Below, piece after piece: positions 55,336 through 62,409 of a stretch of DNA of 64,000 bases. Source of the DNA: Bordetella sp. BOR01 (GTDB lineage Bacteria; Pseudomonadota; Gammaproteobacteria; Burkholderiales; Burkholderiaceae_B); assembly GCF_019218885.1 (NCBI RefSeq), contig NZ_JAHUWT010000006.1, positions 186,001 through 250,000 on the forward strand. Direction: 5' to 3'. The notes beneath the pieces were generated by a model. It was not told where the DNA came from and searched no databases. It saw nothing but the letters and a program-made list of their open reading frames with translations. Numbering within the stretch: position 1 is the first letter of the stretch; the number at the start of each line of letters is the position of its first letter. The position numbers and the translations under genes were made by a program.

Positions 55336-56196
55336 ATGCTGACCGTTCTCGTGACCGGCCTGGCCATCGGCGCGCTCTACGCAGCGGCCGCGCTGGCCTA
55401 CAACGTGATGTATTCCACCTCCAAGGTGCTCAGCATCACCACGGGCCACCTGTTCATGCTGAGCAGCATTGTCGGTGCCTGGCTGATCGGCGACCTGGGC
55501 CTGCCCATCGTCGTCGGGCTGGCCGGCGCGGTGGCGGCTGCCGTCGTGTTCGGCCTGGTCACCGAGGCCGTGGCCATCCGCCGCATCCTGGCGCGTTCCG
55601 ACGAGCACCTGTGGCTGCTCAGCACCCTGGCCCTGGCCACCATCGTGCAGCAGGCGGTGGGGCTGTGGTGGGGCACCGAGCCGCGTGCTTTCCCGCGCCT
55701 GATCCCCCAGGACTTCACCGCCGGCATCTGGGACCAGAAATATTGGCTGCCGATCGGCTGCGTCGCGCTGCTGGCCCTGGGGCTGGACCTGTTCTACCGG
55801 CGCACGCTGTTCGGCAAGGTGTTCCTGGCCGTGGCCGAAGACGCCTACGCCGCCCGTGCACGCGGCATCTCGACCGAACGCGTGCGCGCATTCTCGTACG
55901 GCCTGGCGGGCCTGCTGGGCGGCCTGGTGGGTTTTGCCGCCGGGCAGCTCACGTTCGCTTTCTTCGCGCTGGGGCTGACGCTGACGCTGTACGGTTTCAT
56001 CGCCCTGGCGGCCGGGGGGCTGGGCAGCAACGTGGGGGCCATTGTGGGCGGCCTGACACTGGGCCTGCTCAGCACCTTCGCCACCTACTTCTTCGGCGGG
56101 GAATACCAGCAGACCATCGCGGTAGGCCTGCTCATGGTCTTTCTCTTGATCAAGCCGGAAGGCTTGTTCGGCAACAAGCAGGTGCGCCAAGTATGA
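55336..56196 (+). CDS. ABC transporter permease, LivH type
   Basis: Inner-membrane permease of 286 residues with about eight hydrophobic segments. The conserved GLAIGALYAAAALAYNVMYSTSKVLSITTGHLFML start (quoted in part) and LAAGGLGSNVGAIVGGLTLG in the loop before the last helices match LivH. It lies 25 bases after the receptor and overlaps LivM by four bases. Confidence 0.92.
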   Translation: MLTVLVTGLAIGALYAAAALAYNVMYSTSKVLSITTGHLFMLSSIVGAWLIGDLGLPIVVGLAGAVAAAVVFGLVTEAVAIRRILARSDEHLWLLSTLALATIVQQAVGLWWGTEPRAFPRLIPQDFTAGIWDQKYWLPIGCVALLALGLDLFYRRTLFGKVFLAVAEDAYAARARGISTERVRAFSYGLAGLLGGLVGFAAGQLTFAFFALGLTLTLYGFIALAAGGLGSNVGAIVGGLTLGLLSTFATYFFGGEYQQTIAVGLLMVFLLIKPEGLFGNKQVRQV

Positions 56197-57200
56197 AAAC
56201 CAAACAGACCTTCCACTGGCCCCTGGCCGTCGGCGTGCTGGCGCTGGCCGCGCTGCCTTTCTGGGCCGGCAATCCGTACCAGTTGCACGTGGCCACCCTG
56301 ATAGGCACCTACTGGATCCTGATCGCCAGTCTCAACCTGGTGGTGGGGTACACCGGCCTGCTGTCCATCGGACACGTCGGCCTGCTGGCGATCGGCGCCT
56401 ATACCTTCGCCATTCTTACCGGACACTACGAAGCCAGCCCCTGGGCCGCCATGGTGGCCTCGGCCGTGCTGTGCGGGGCCTGCGGCTTCTTGCTGGGCCT
56501 GCCTTCGCTGCGGTTGCCCGGCTTCTATTTCGCCATGGCGACCATGGCCTTTGCCCTGATGGTGACCGAGTTCTCGCTGGCCCGCGACGAATTGACCGGT
56601 GGCGGCGCGGGCCTGAGCGTGGCCTCGTTCGATTCGCCATTCGACAGCCCGGCCGGCCTGTACTGGCTGGTGGCGGCCGTGGCCGGCGTCGTCAGTTGGC
56701 TAGTGTGGAACCTGGCCCGCTATTCGTGGGGCCGGGCCATGATCGCCCTGCGCGACAGCACGGTGACCGCCGCCGCGGTCGGCATCCCGGTGTTTCGCGT
56801 GAAGCTGGCGGTCTTTACGTTCAGCGGCGTAACGGCGGGCATTGCAGGCGCGCTGTTCGCCTCGCTGCAAAGCTACATCACCCCCGAGACCTTTGTCTTC
56901 GAGCTGAGCCTGTTTTTCTTTGTGTGCATCGTGATCGGCGGGCGCGGCGTCATCATGGGGCCTTTCGTGGGCACCATCGTGCTGGCCGCCCTGCCCGAAC
57001 TGGTGGCACCGCTGGCGCGCTGGGGGCAGCTGTTCTACGGCATCTTGCTGCTGCTGGTGGTGCTGCTGGTACCCGAGGGCATCGGCAGCATCGTGCGCGT
57101 GCTGCGCGACAAGTTCGCGCCGCGCAAGCCCGAGAAACACGTGGTGACGCCCGACTTGCCGCGCCTGGCGGCCGCCATCCGCGAAGGACGCCCATCATGA
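56193..57200 (+). CDS. ABC transporter permease, LivM type
   Basis: Inner-membrane permease of 335 residues, about nine hydrophobic spans. SLNLVVGYTGLLSIGHVGLLAIGAY near 45-70 and GVTAGIAGALFASLQSYI near 215 are LivM hallmarks, with GGRGVIMGPFVGTIVL as the coupling loop region. The C-terminus has a basic cytoplasmic tail (RKPEKH). It overlaps both neighbours by four bases, so translation is coupled through the importer genes. Confidence 0.92.
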   Translation: MKTKQTFHWPLAVGVLALAALPFWAGNPYQLHVATLIGTYWILIASLNLVVGYTGLLSIGHVGLLAIGAYTFAILTGHYEASPWAAMVASAVLCGACGFLLGLPSLRLPGFYFAMATMAFALMVTEFSLARDELTGGGAGLSVASFDSPFDSPAGLYWLVAAVAGVVSWLVWNLARYSWGRAMIALRDSTVTAAAVGIPVFRVKLAVFTFSGVTAGIAGALFASLQSYITPETFVFELSLFFFVCIVIGGRGVIMGPFVGTIVLAALPELVAPLARWGQLFYGILLLLVVLLVPEGIGSIVRVLRDKFAPRKPEKHVVTPDLPRLAAAIREGRPS

Positions 57201-57952
57201 GCCAGCTCTGCGCCAATGGCGTTACCAAGCGATTCGGCGGTATCACCGCGGTCGATGCCGTCACCCTGACGCTGGCCGAAGGGGAAATCCATGGCCTGAT
57301 CGGCCCCAACGGCAGCGGCAAGACCACCTTGCTGAACTTGTTGTCCGGCTACTACCCCATTGATGGCGGCGCGCTGCTGCTCGACGATGCGCCCATCACC
57401 CAGGCCTCGGTACAGCGGCGCGCGCTGCAAGGCATCGCGCGCACCTTCCAGAAGCCGCGCCTGCTGGGCAGCCTGAGCGCCTGGCAGAACGTCATGCTGG
57501 GCAGTTGGAAGCACAGCAATGCGGGCTTCATCCGCACCGCGCTGTCGCTGCCCGCCATGCGCCGGCGCGAACGCGAAGCGCGCGACCTGGCCTACGAAAT
57601 GCTGTGCGGCGTCGGCCTGGAACGCGTGGCCGACAGGCCCGCCAACATGCTGGACCATGCCGAACAGCGCTTCCTGGAAATCGCGCGCGGGCTGGCAATG
57701 CGGCCGCGCTTCATCTTGCTGGACGAGCCGGCCGGCGGGCTGACCGAACACGAGATCGAGCAACTGGCCCAGATCGTGGGCACCTTGCGCCAGGCCGGCC
57801 TGGGTGTGCTGATCGTGGAACACCATACCGACTTCGTGTTCCGGCTGTGCGACCGCGTCACCACGCTGAACCTGGGCCGCATGATCGCCCAGGGCACGCC
57901 GGGCGAAGTCCGCGACAACGCCGAAGTCATCCGAGTCTACCTGGGAGCCTGA
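57197..57952 (+). CDS. ABC transporter ATPase, LivG type, unusual signature
   Basis: ATPase of 251 residues. Walker A GPNGSGKTT is near 38 and Walker B RFILLDEPAGGL near 170. The ABC signature is LDHAEQRFLEIARG instead of the usual LSxGQ-type segment, with Ala in place of the Gly that contacts ATP. A switch His is present in VEHHTDF. Other LivG proteins vary at this point, so activity is likely retained. It starts inside the LivM stop. Confidence 0.9.
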   Translation: MSQLCANGVTKRFGGITAVDAVTLTLAEGEIHGLIGPNGSGKTTLLNLLSGYYPIDGGALLLDDAPITQASVQRRALQGIARTFQKPRLLGSLSAWQNVMLGSWKHSNAGFIRTALSLPAMRRREREARDLAYEMLCGVGLERVADRPANMLDHAEQRFLEIARGLAMRPRFILLDEPAGGLTEHEIEQLAQIVGTLRQAGLGVLIVEHHTDFVFRLCDRVTTLNLGRMIAQGTPGEVRDNAEVIRVYLGA

Positions 57953-57954
57953 CC

Positions 57955-58731
57955 ATGCAGAACCCTCAACATGTGCATGCTTCGGCCCCCGTGTTGCTGG
58001 ACGTCTCGGGCCTGCAAGTGGCCTACGGCAAGGCACAGGTCGTGCATGGCGTGGACCTGCGCGTACACCAGGGCGAATTCGTGGTCATGCTGGGCCGCAA
58101 CGGCGCCGGCAAGACCTCGATGCTGCACGCCCTGGCCGGCCTGATCCCCAAGCGCGCCGGCCGCGTGATGTTCAAGGGCCGCGACATCACCGCCGCCGAT
58201 GCCCGCACCACGGTGCGGGCCGGCATCAACGTCGTGCTGGAAGGACATCGCGTCTTTACCGGCCTGACGGTGGAAGACAACCTGCTGCTGGCCACCTACG
58301 CCTCCTGCCGGCACGGCGACCGCGCCCGCCTGCCGCGCATCTACGACCTGTTTCCCGAACTGGCGGAAAAGCGCCTGCAGCCGGCCTCGCGCCTGAGCGG
58401 CGGGCAGCAGCAGATCCTGGCCGTGGCCCAGGGCGTGATCGCCGAACCCGCCCTGCTGATCCTGGACGAACCTTCCGGCGGCCTGGCGCCCATGGTCGTG
58501 GACCGCATCCTGACAGTGGCCAAGGACCTAACGCGCAGCGGCATGGCCGTGCTGCTGGTCGAACAACTGGTCAAGGAAGCCTTGCGCTTCGCCGATTACT
58601 GCTACCTGGTCGAGACCGGCCATATCGGCGGCGCGGGCACGCCCGCCGAGGTGCAGGCCGGCGAGCTGATCCAGCGCATTTACCTGGGCGGCCGAGCCAC
58701 GCCGTCGTCCCATCCCGGAGCCGCAACATGA
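57955..58731 (+). CDS. ABC transporter ATPase, LivF type
   Basis: ATPase of 258 residues pairing with LivG. Walker A GRNGAGKTSM near 44, signature LSGGQQQILAVAQG, Walker B LLILDEPSGGL near 165, and EHR/LVEQLVKEA region as switch. The C-terminal 15 residues are Pro/Ser-rich. It follows LivG by two bases and overlaps the second enolase-superfamily gene by four bases. Confidence 0.92.
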   Translation: MQNPQHVHASAPVLLDVSGLQVAYGKAQVVHGVDLRVHQGEFVVMLGRNGAGKTSMLHALAGLIPKRAGRVMFKGRDITAADARTTVRAGINVVLEGHRVFTGLTVEDNLLLATYASCRHGDRARLPRIYDLFPELAEKRLQPASRLSGGQQQILAVAQGVIAEPALLILDEPSGGLAPMVVDRILTVAKDLTRSGMAVLLVEQLVKEALRFADYCYLVETGHIGGAGTPAEVQAGELIQRIYLGGRATPSSHPGAAT

Positions 58732-59822
58732 AGATCACCGCCATCGAACCCATCGTCGTCTCTATTCCGTATCGCCACGACGGGCCGCCCACCGGCTTCG
58801 GCGGCACGGTGTGGTCCAAGCTCAATTACTTGCTGGTCAAGGTCAGCACCGATGACGGCCTGGTGGGCTGGGGCGAGGCATTCGGCTACAACGCCATTCC
58901 CGCCACCGTGGCCGCGCTGGAGAAAATCGTCAGCCCGCTGGCCATCGGCCGCGAGGCCGGCGATATCTTGCAGCTGATGGAAGACCTGAAGCGGCCGCTG
59001 CACATCTTCGGCCGCAACGGCCCCGTGATGTATGCGCTGTCGGGCCTGGATATCGCCTTGTGGGACCTGGCCGGCAAACGCGCCGGCATGCCGGTGTGCG
59101 GCCTGCTGGGCGCGGGCTCGCGCCGCTCGGTAACGGCCTACACCAGCCTGATGCGGCTGCACGAGCCGGCAACCGTGGCCACCGCTTGCGAACGCGCGCT
59201 TGAACGCGGCTTTCGCAGGCTGAAGCTGCACGAGATCACAGTGCCCGCAGTGGCGGCAGCGCGCCAGGCGCTGGGCACGGACGTCGAGCTGATGCTCGAT
59301 GTCAATTGCGCCTGGCCGGCCGACGAGGCGCTGCGCATGGCGCACCGGCTTGAGCCCTACGGTCTCAAATGGCTGGAAGAACCCGTCTGGCCGCCCGAAG
59401 ACGTGGCAGGCCTGGCGCGCCTGCAGCGCGAAGCACGCATCCCGCTGGCGGCCGGCGAGAACGTCGGCAACGCCTGGGCCTTCCAGCCGCTGGCCGAGTC
59501 CGGCGCACTGGACTACTTCCAGCCCAGCATCACCAAGGTGGGCGGCATTACCGAATTCCGCGCCGTGGCCGAGCTGGCCCGCGCGCATGGCCGCGCGGTG
59601 GCACCGCATTCGCCCTACTTCGGCCCCGGGCTGCTGGCCACGCTGCAAATGGCAGGGGTGTATGCGCACATCGGCGGCATCGAGATATTCGGCGTACAGC
59701 TCGAATCAGGCCTGTTCGGCGCGACGGGCCTGCCCGGCCCGGACGGCGAGGTCGCCATTCCGCAAGGCCCCGGGCTGGGCTGCGACCCCGATCCCGAGGT
59801 GATTGCGCGCTACCGGATCTGA
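58728..59822 (+). CDS. Second mandelate racemase/muconate lactonising-type enzyme
   Basis: Enolase-superfamily enzyme of 364 residues. It shares the fold but little sequence with the product of 52912-54033. Metal ligands: LMLDVNCAW (Asp), WLEEPVWPPED (Glu), LAAGENVGN (Glu); base candidates are FRRLKLHEITV (Lys) and VAPHSPYFGPG (His). It overlaps the LivF gene by four bases, an unusual place for an enzyme gene, which argues that transport and this reaction are used together. Confidence 0.88.
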   Translation: MKITAIEPIVVSIPYRHDGPPTGFGGTVWSKLNYLLVKVSTDDGLVGWGEAFGYNAIPATVAALEKIVSPLAIGREAGDILQLMEDLKRPLHIFGRNGPVMYALSGLDIALWDLAGKRAGMPVCGLLGAGSRRSVTAYTSLMRLHEPATVATACERALERGFRRLKLHEITVPAVAAARQALGTDVELMLDVNCAWPADEALRMAHRLEPYGLKWLEEPVWPPEDVAGLARLQREARIPLAAGENVGNAWAFQPLAESGALDYFQPSITKVGGITEFRAVAELARAHGRAVAPHSPYFGPGLLATLQMAGVYAHIGGIEIFGVQLESGLFGATGLPGPDGEVAIPQGPGLGCDPDPEVIARYRI

Positions 59823-59842
59823 ACAACGCAACGGAGACAACC

Positions 59843-60802
59843 ATGAAAATAAAAATCCCCCTGCTGGCAGCCTGCCTGGCCCTGGCCGGCGCCTCGGCGC
59901 ACGCCGACGACTATCCGACGCGCCCGATCCGGCTGGTGGCTCCCTTTGCCCCGGGCGGCATCACCGACCTGATGGCACGGGCCGTTGCCACGCGGCTGTC
60001 GGCCGACCTGGGCCAGCCCGTGGTAGTGGAAAACCGCGCGGGTGCCAGCGGCATCATCGGCGCCAACATGGTCGCGCGCGCCGATGCGGACGGCTATACC
60101 TTGCTGATGGGCAATATTTCGACGCTGGCCATCAACTCGGCCATGATCAAGGACATGAGCTACGACCCCGTGCGCAGCTTCACGCCCGTGTCGATGGTGG
60201 CGATCCAGCCGCTGATCGTGGCCGTCAGCCCTGACACGCCGGCCACCAGCATGGAACAGCTGGTGGCGCTGGCCAAGTCCAAGCCGGGCGAACTGTTCTA
60301 CGGCACCTCGGGCGCGTCCTACCAACTGGTTACCGAGGCGTTCAGCGCCGCGCTCGGCATCAAGATGACGCATGTGCCCTACAAGGGCAGCGCGCCGGCC
60401 ATCGAGGCCCTGCTGGGCAGCCAGATCAATGTCATGTTCGATCCGTTCTCGACGCTTTACGGCCAGGTCAAGGCGGGCAAGGTCAAGGCGCTGGCCCTGA
60501 CCACCCGCACGCGTTCGGCCATTGCGCCCGAGCTGCCCACGGTATCGGAAACCGTGCTGCCGGACTTCAACGCCAGTTCGTGGCAAGGCATAGTCGCGCC
60601 GGCCGGCACGCCGCCGCCGGTGGTGGCCAGGCTGAACCAGGCCATTGCCCGCGCGTTGCGTACCGACGAGGTCAAGGCCCAGTTCGCACGCCAGGGGGTC
60701 GAGCCCGCGCCTTCTACCCCCGATGAATTCGGCCAGTACATCAGCCAGGAAAAACAGCGCTGGCAGCAAGTGGCCAACGCCGCGGGTATCCAGCCCCAAT
60801 AG
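59843..60802 (+). CDS. Bug-family periplasmic receptor, catabolic island
   Basis: Periplasmic receptor of 319 residues. The signal peptide ends near 21 (ASAHADD). Motifs are IRLVAPFAPGGITDLMAR, VVVENRAGASGIIGANMVARA, GTSGASYQLVTEAF and MTHVPYKGSAPAI. It has a CGGAGAC ribosome site and is only 20 bases after the second enolase-superfamily gene, in an operon that already has a complete ABC importer with its own receptor. Confidence 0.9.
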   Translation: MKIKIPLLAACLALAGASAHADDYPTRPIRLVAPFAPGGITDLMARAVATRLSADLGQPVVVENRAGASGIIGANMVARADADGYTLLMGNISTLAINSAMIKDMSYDPVRSFTPVSMVAIQPLIVAVSPDTPATSMEQLVALAKSKPGELFYGTSGASYQLVTEAFSAALGIKMTHVPYKGSAPAIEALLGSQINVMFDPFSTLYGQVKAGKVKALALTTRTRSAIAPELPTVSETVLPDFNASSWQGIVAPAGTPPPVVARLNQAIARALRTDEVKAQFARQGVEPAPSTPDEFGQYISQEKQRWQQVANAAGIQPQ

Positions 60803-60877
60803 CGGCGGGTTGCTATGATGCCCTGCATCCGCAGACCACGGCGGGCCGCCGGCCTGCCATTCTTACGAGGAACCGCC

Positions 60878-61252
60878 ATGCCCATACTGAACGTCCAGAT
60901 CATGCAAGGCCACAGCGCCGCCCAGAAGACCAGCCTGCTCAAGAATTGTTCGCAGGCGGTGGTCGACAGCATCGCGGCACCCTTGCCGTCGGTGCGCATT
61001 GTGCTGAACGAAGCCGCGCCCGAGCACGTCATCGTGGCTGGCGAGATCGGCAAGGCCATGGCCTTGGTGCTGGTGGGCCTGATCGAAGGCCGCACCGACG
61101 AGAAAAAAGCCGCGCTGATCGCGGCGCTGAACCGGGCCGTGGAAGAAAGCATCGGTATCTCGGGACAGGACATCCGCGTCATTATCACCGACGTCCCCAA
61201 GACCGACATGGGGGTCGCCGGCGGTATCACCGCGTTGGCGGCAGGACGCTAG
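60878..61252 (+). CDS. Fused double 4-oxalocrotonate tautomerase-fold protein
   Basis: Tautomerase-superfamily protein of 124 residues made of two beta-alpha-beta units. Unit one runs about 2-58 and begins with Pro2 (the catalytic Pro after Met removal); unit two runs about 61-124 and repeats the pattern (GRTDEKKAALIAALNRAVEE against GHSAAQKTSLLKNCSQAVVD; VIITDVPKTDMGVAGG against IVLNEAAPEHVIVAG). The second unit has no initiating Pro, so a trimer would have three active sites where a 4-OT hexamer has six. A CGAGGA site precedes the start. It is 75 bases after the Bug gene and probably isomerises an enol or unsaturated acid of the same pathway. Confidence 0.88.
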   Translation: MPILNVQIMQGHSAAQKTSLLKNCSQAVVDSIAAPLPSVRIVLNEAAPEHVIVAGEIGKAMALVLVGLIEGRTDEKKAALIAALNRAVEESIGISGQDIRVIITDVPKTDMGVAGGITALAAGR

Positions 61253-61258
61253 CCGCCC

Positions 61259-61351
61259 CCAGGTGTCAGGCTCCGCAGGTGCCTGACACCCTACGACTGA
61301 GGCAGTCTTTGCACACAATGGTGTCAGGCACCTGCGGAGCCTGACACCTGG
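61259..61351. repeat. Nested 32-bp perfect inverted repeat
   Basis: Arms 61259-61290 and 61320-61351 are perfect reverse complements over 32 bases, with a 29-base spacer. Each arm is itself a hairpin: GGTGTCAGGC pairs with GCCTGACACC across nine bases. The element fills the space between a tautomerase stop and a convergent LysR stop. It may act as a two-way terminator or as a member of a dispersed repeat family; copies elsewhere cannot be seen here. Confidence 0.9.
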
Positions 61352-61379
61352 CAAGGCCTGGCAAGACCCGGCAAGCCTG

Positions 61380-62273
61380 CTAGGCCTTGAATGCCTGGGT
61401 TGCCACGTCCAGGAAGTTACGTACGGCGGCGCTTTCGGCTGATGGCTTCCAGGCCAGCGATATCCCGATCGAGGCGCTGGCGGGGAAGTCGGTGAGTTTC
61501 TTGTAGATGACGTGGCGGCTGTTGAAGCGGCGCGATACCGATGGCACCAGGGCCACGCCGAAACCCGCCTCGACCAGGCTCAGCACCGTTTGCACCTGGA
61601 TCGCTTCCTGCGTCACCCGGGGCATGAATCCGCGCAGTTGGCAGGCATGGATGGCCGCGGTGCGCAGCCCCGGGGCGTCCACGCCCGAATACAGGATGAA
61701 CCCTTCGTCGGACAGGTCTTTCAGCCTGACAGTGGCACGCTGCGCCAGCGGGTTGCTCTTGGGCACGGCCAGCACGAAGGTCTCGGTAAACAAGGTGGCC
61801 AGGCGCGTGTTCGAGCCTATCGCCACCGGCACGCGCACCACGCCGATATCGATGGCTTCTTCCTCGATGCTTTGCATGATGCGGATCGAGATCGCCTCGC
61901 GCAGCTCGAGCTCCACGCCGGGATACAGCGCGCGAAAGCGCGGCAACAGGCGTGGCAGCACTTCATGCGTGGCCGACCCCACGAAGCCGATGCGCAAGGT
62001 GCCCAAGTCGCCCGTCGAGGCCGCGCGCGCGGCCTGGCGAAACTGCGCCGCATGGAACAGCGCGCGCCTGGCCTCGGCCAGCGCCGCCTCGCCGCTCTCG
62101 GTGAGCTTGACGCCGTCTTTGCCCCGCGTGAATAGCATCACGCCCACTTCGGCCTCGAGCTTGCGGATCGACACCGACAGCGGCGGCTGGGCCATGTGCA
62201 GTTTCTCGGCGGCACGGCGGAAATTCAGTGTCTCGGCCAGTGTCAGGAACTGCTGGAAATGCTTGAAGTCCAT
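61380..62273 (-). CDS. LysR-family transcriptional regulator
   Basis: Regulator of 297 residues. Helix-turn-helix at about 18-45 (NFRRAAEKLHMAQPPLSVSIRKLE), effector domain with LRIGFVGSATHEVLPRLLPRF. The start at 62273 has GGGGGA seven bases upstream; a longer frame is discounted. It resembles the CatR/CbnR-type group by its MDFKHFQQFLTLAETLNFRRAA start. It is divergent from the thiamine-diphosphate enzyme gene across 136 bases and is its likely regulator. Confidence 0.9.
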   Translation of the reverse strand: MDFKHFQQFLTLAETLNFRRAAEKLHMAQPPLSVSIRKLEAEVGVMLFTRGKDGVKLTESGEAALAEARRALFHAAQFRQAARAASTGDLGTLRIGFVGSATHEVLPRLLPRFRALYPGVELELREAISIRIMQSIEEEAIDIGVVRVPVAIGSNTRLATLFTETFVLAVPKSNPLAQRATVRLKDLSDEGFILYSGVDAPGLRTAAIHACQLRGFMPRVTQEAIQVQTVLSLVEAGFGVALVPSVSRRFNSRHVIYKKLTDFPASASIGISLAWKPSAESAAVRNFLDVATQAFKA

Positions 62274-62409
62274 AGTCTTCCCCCCGGACCGGTGATACCA
62301 GGAATGTATCGTTTTTTCAGAAAATAATATTGGAACAGTTGGCCGGCTCGCAATATTCTGCCTTATCGGCGGCGCTGCGCCGCCATAGAACAAGTACCGG
62401 AGACACCCC

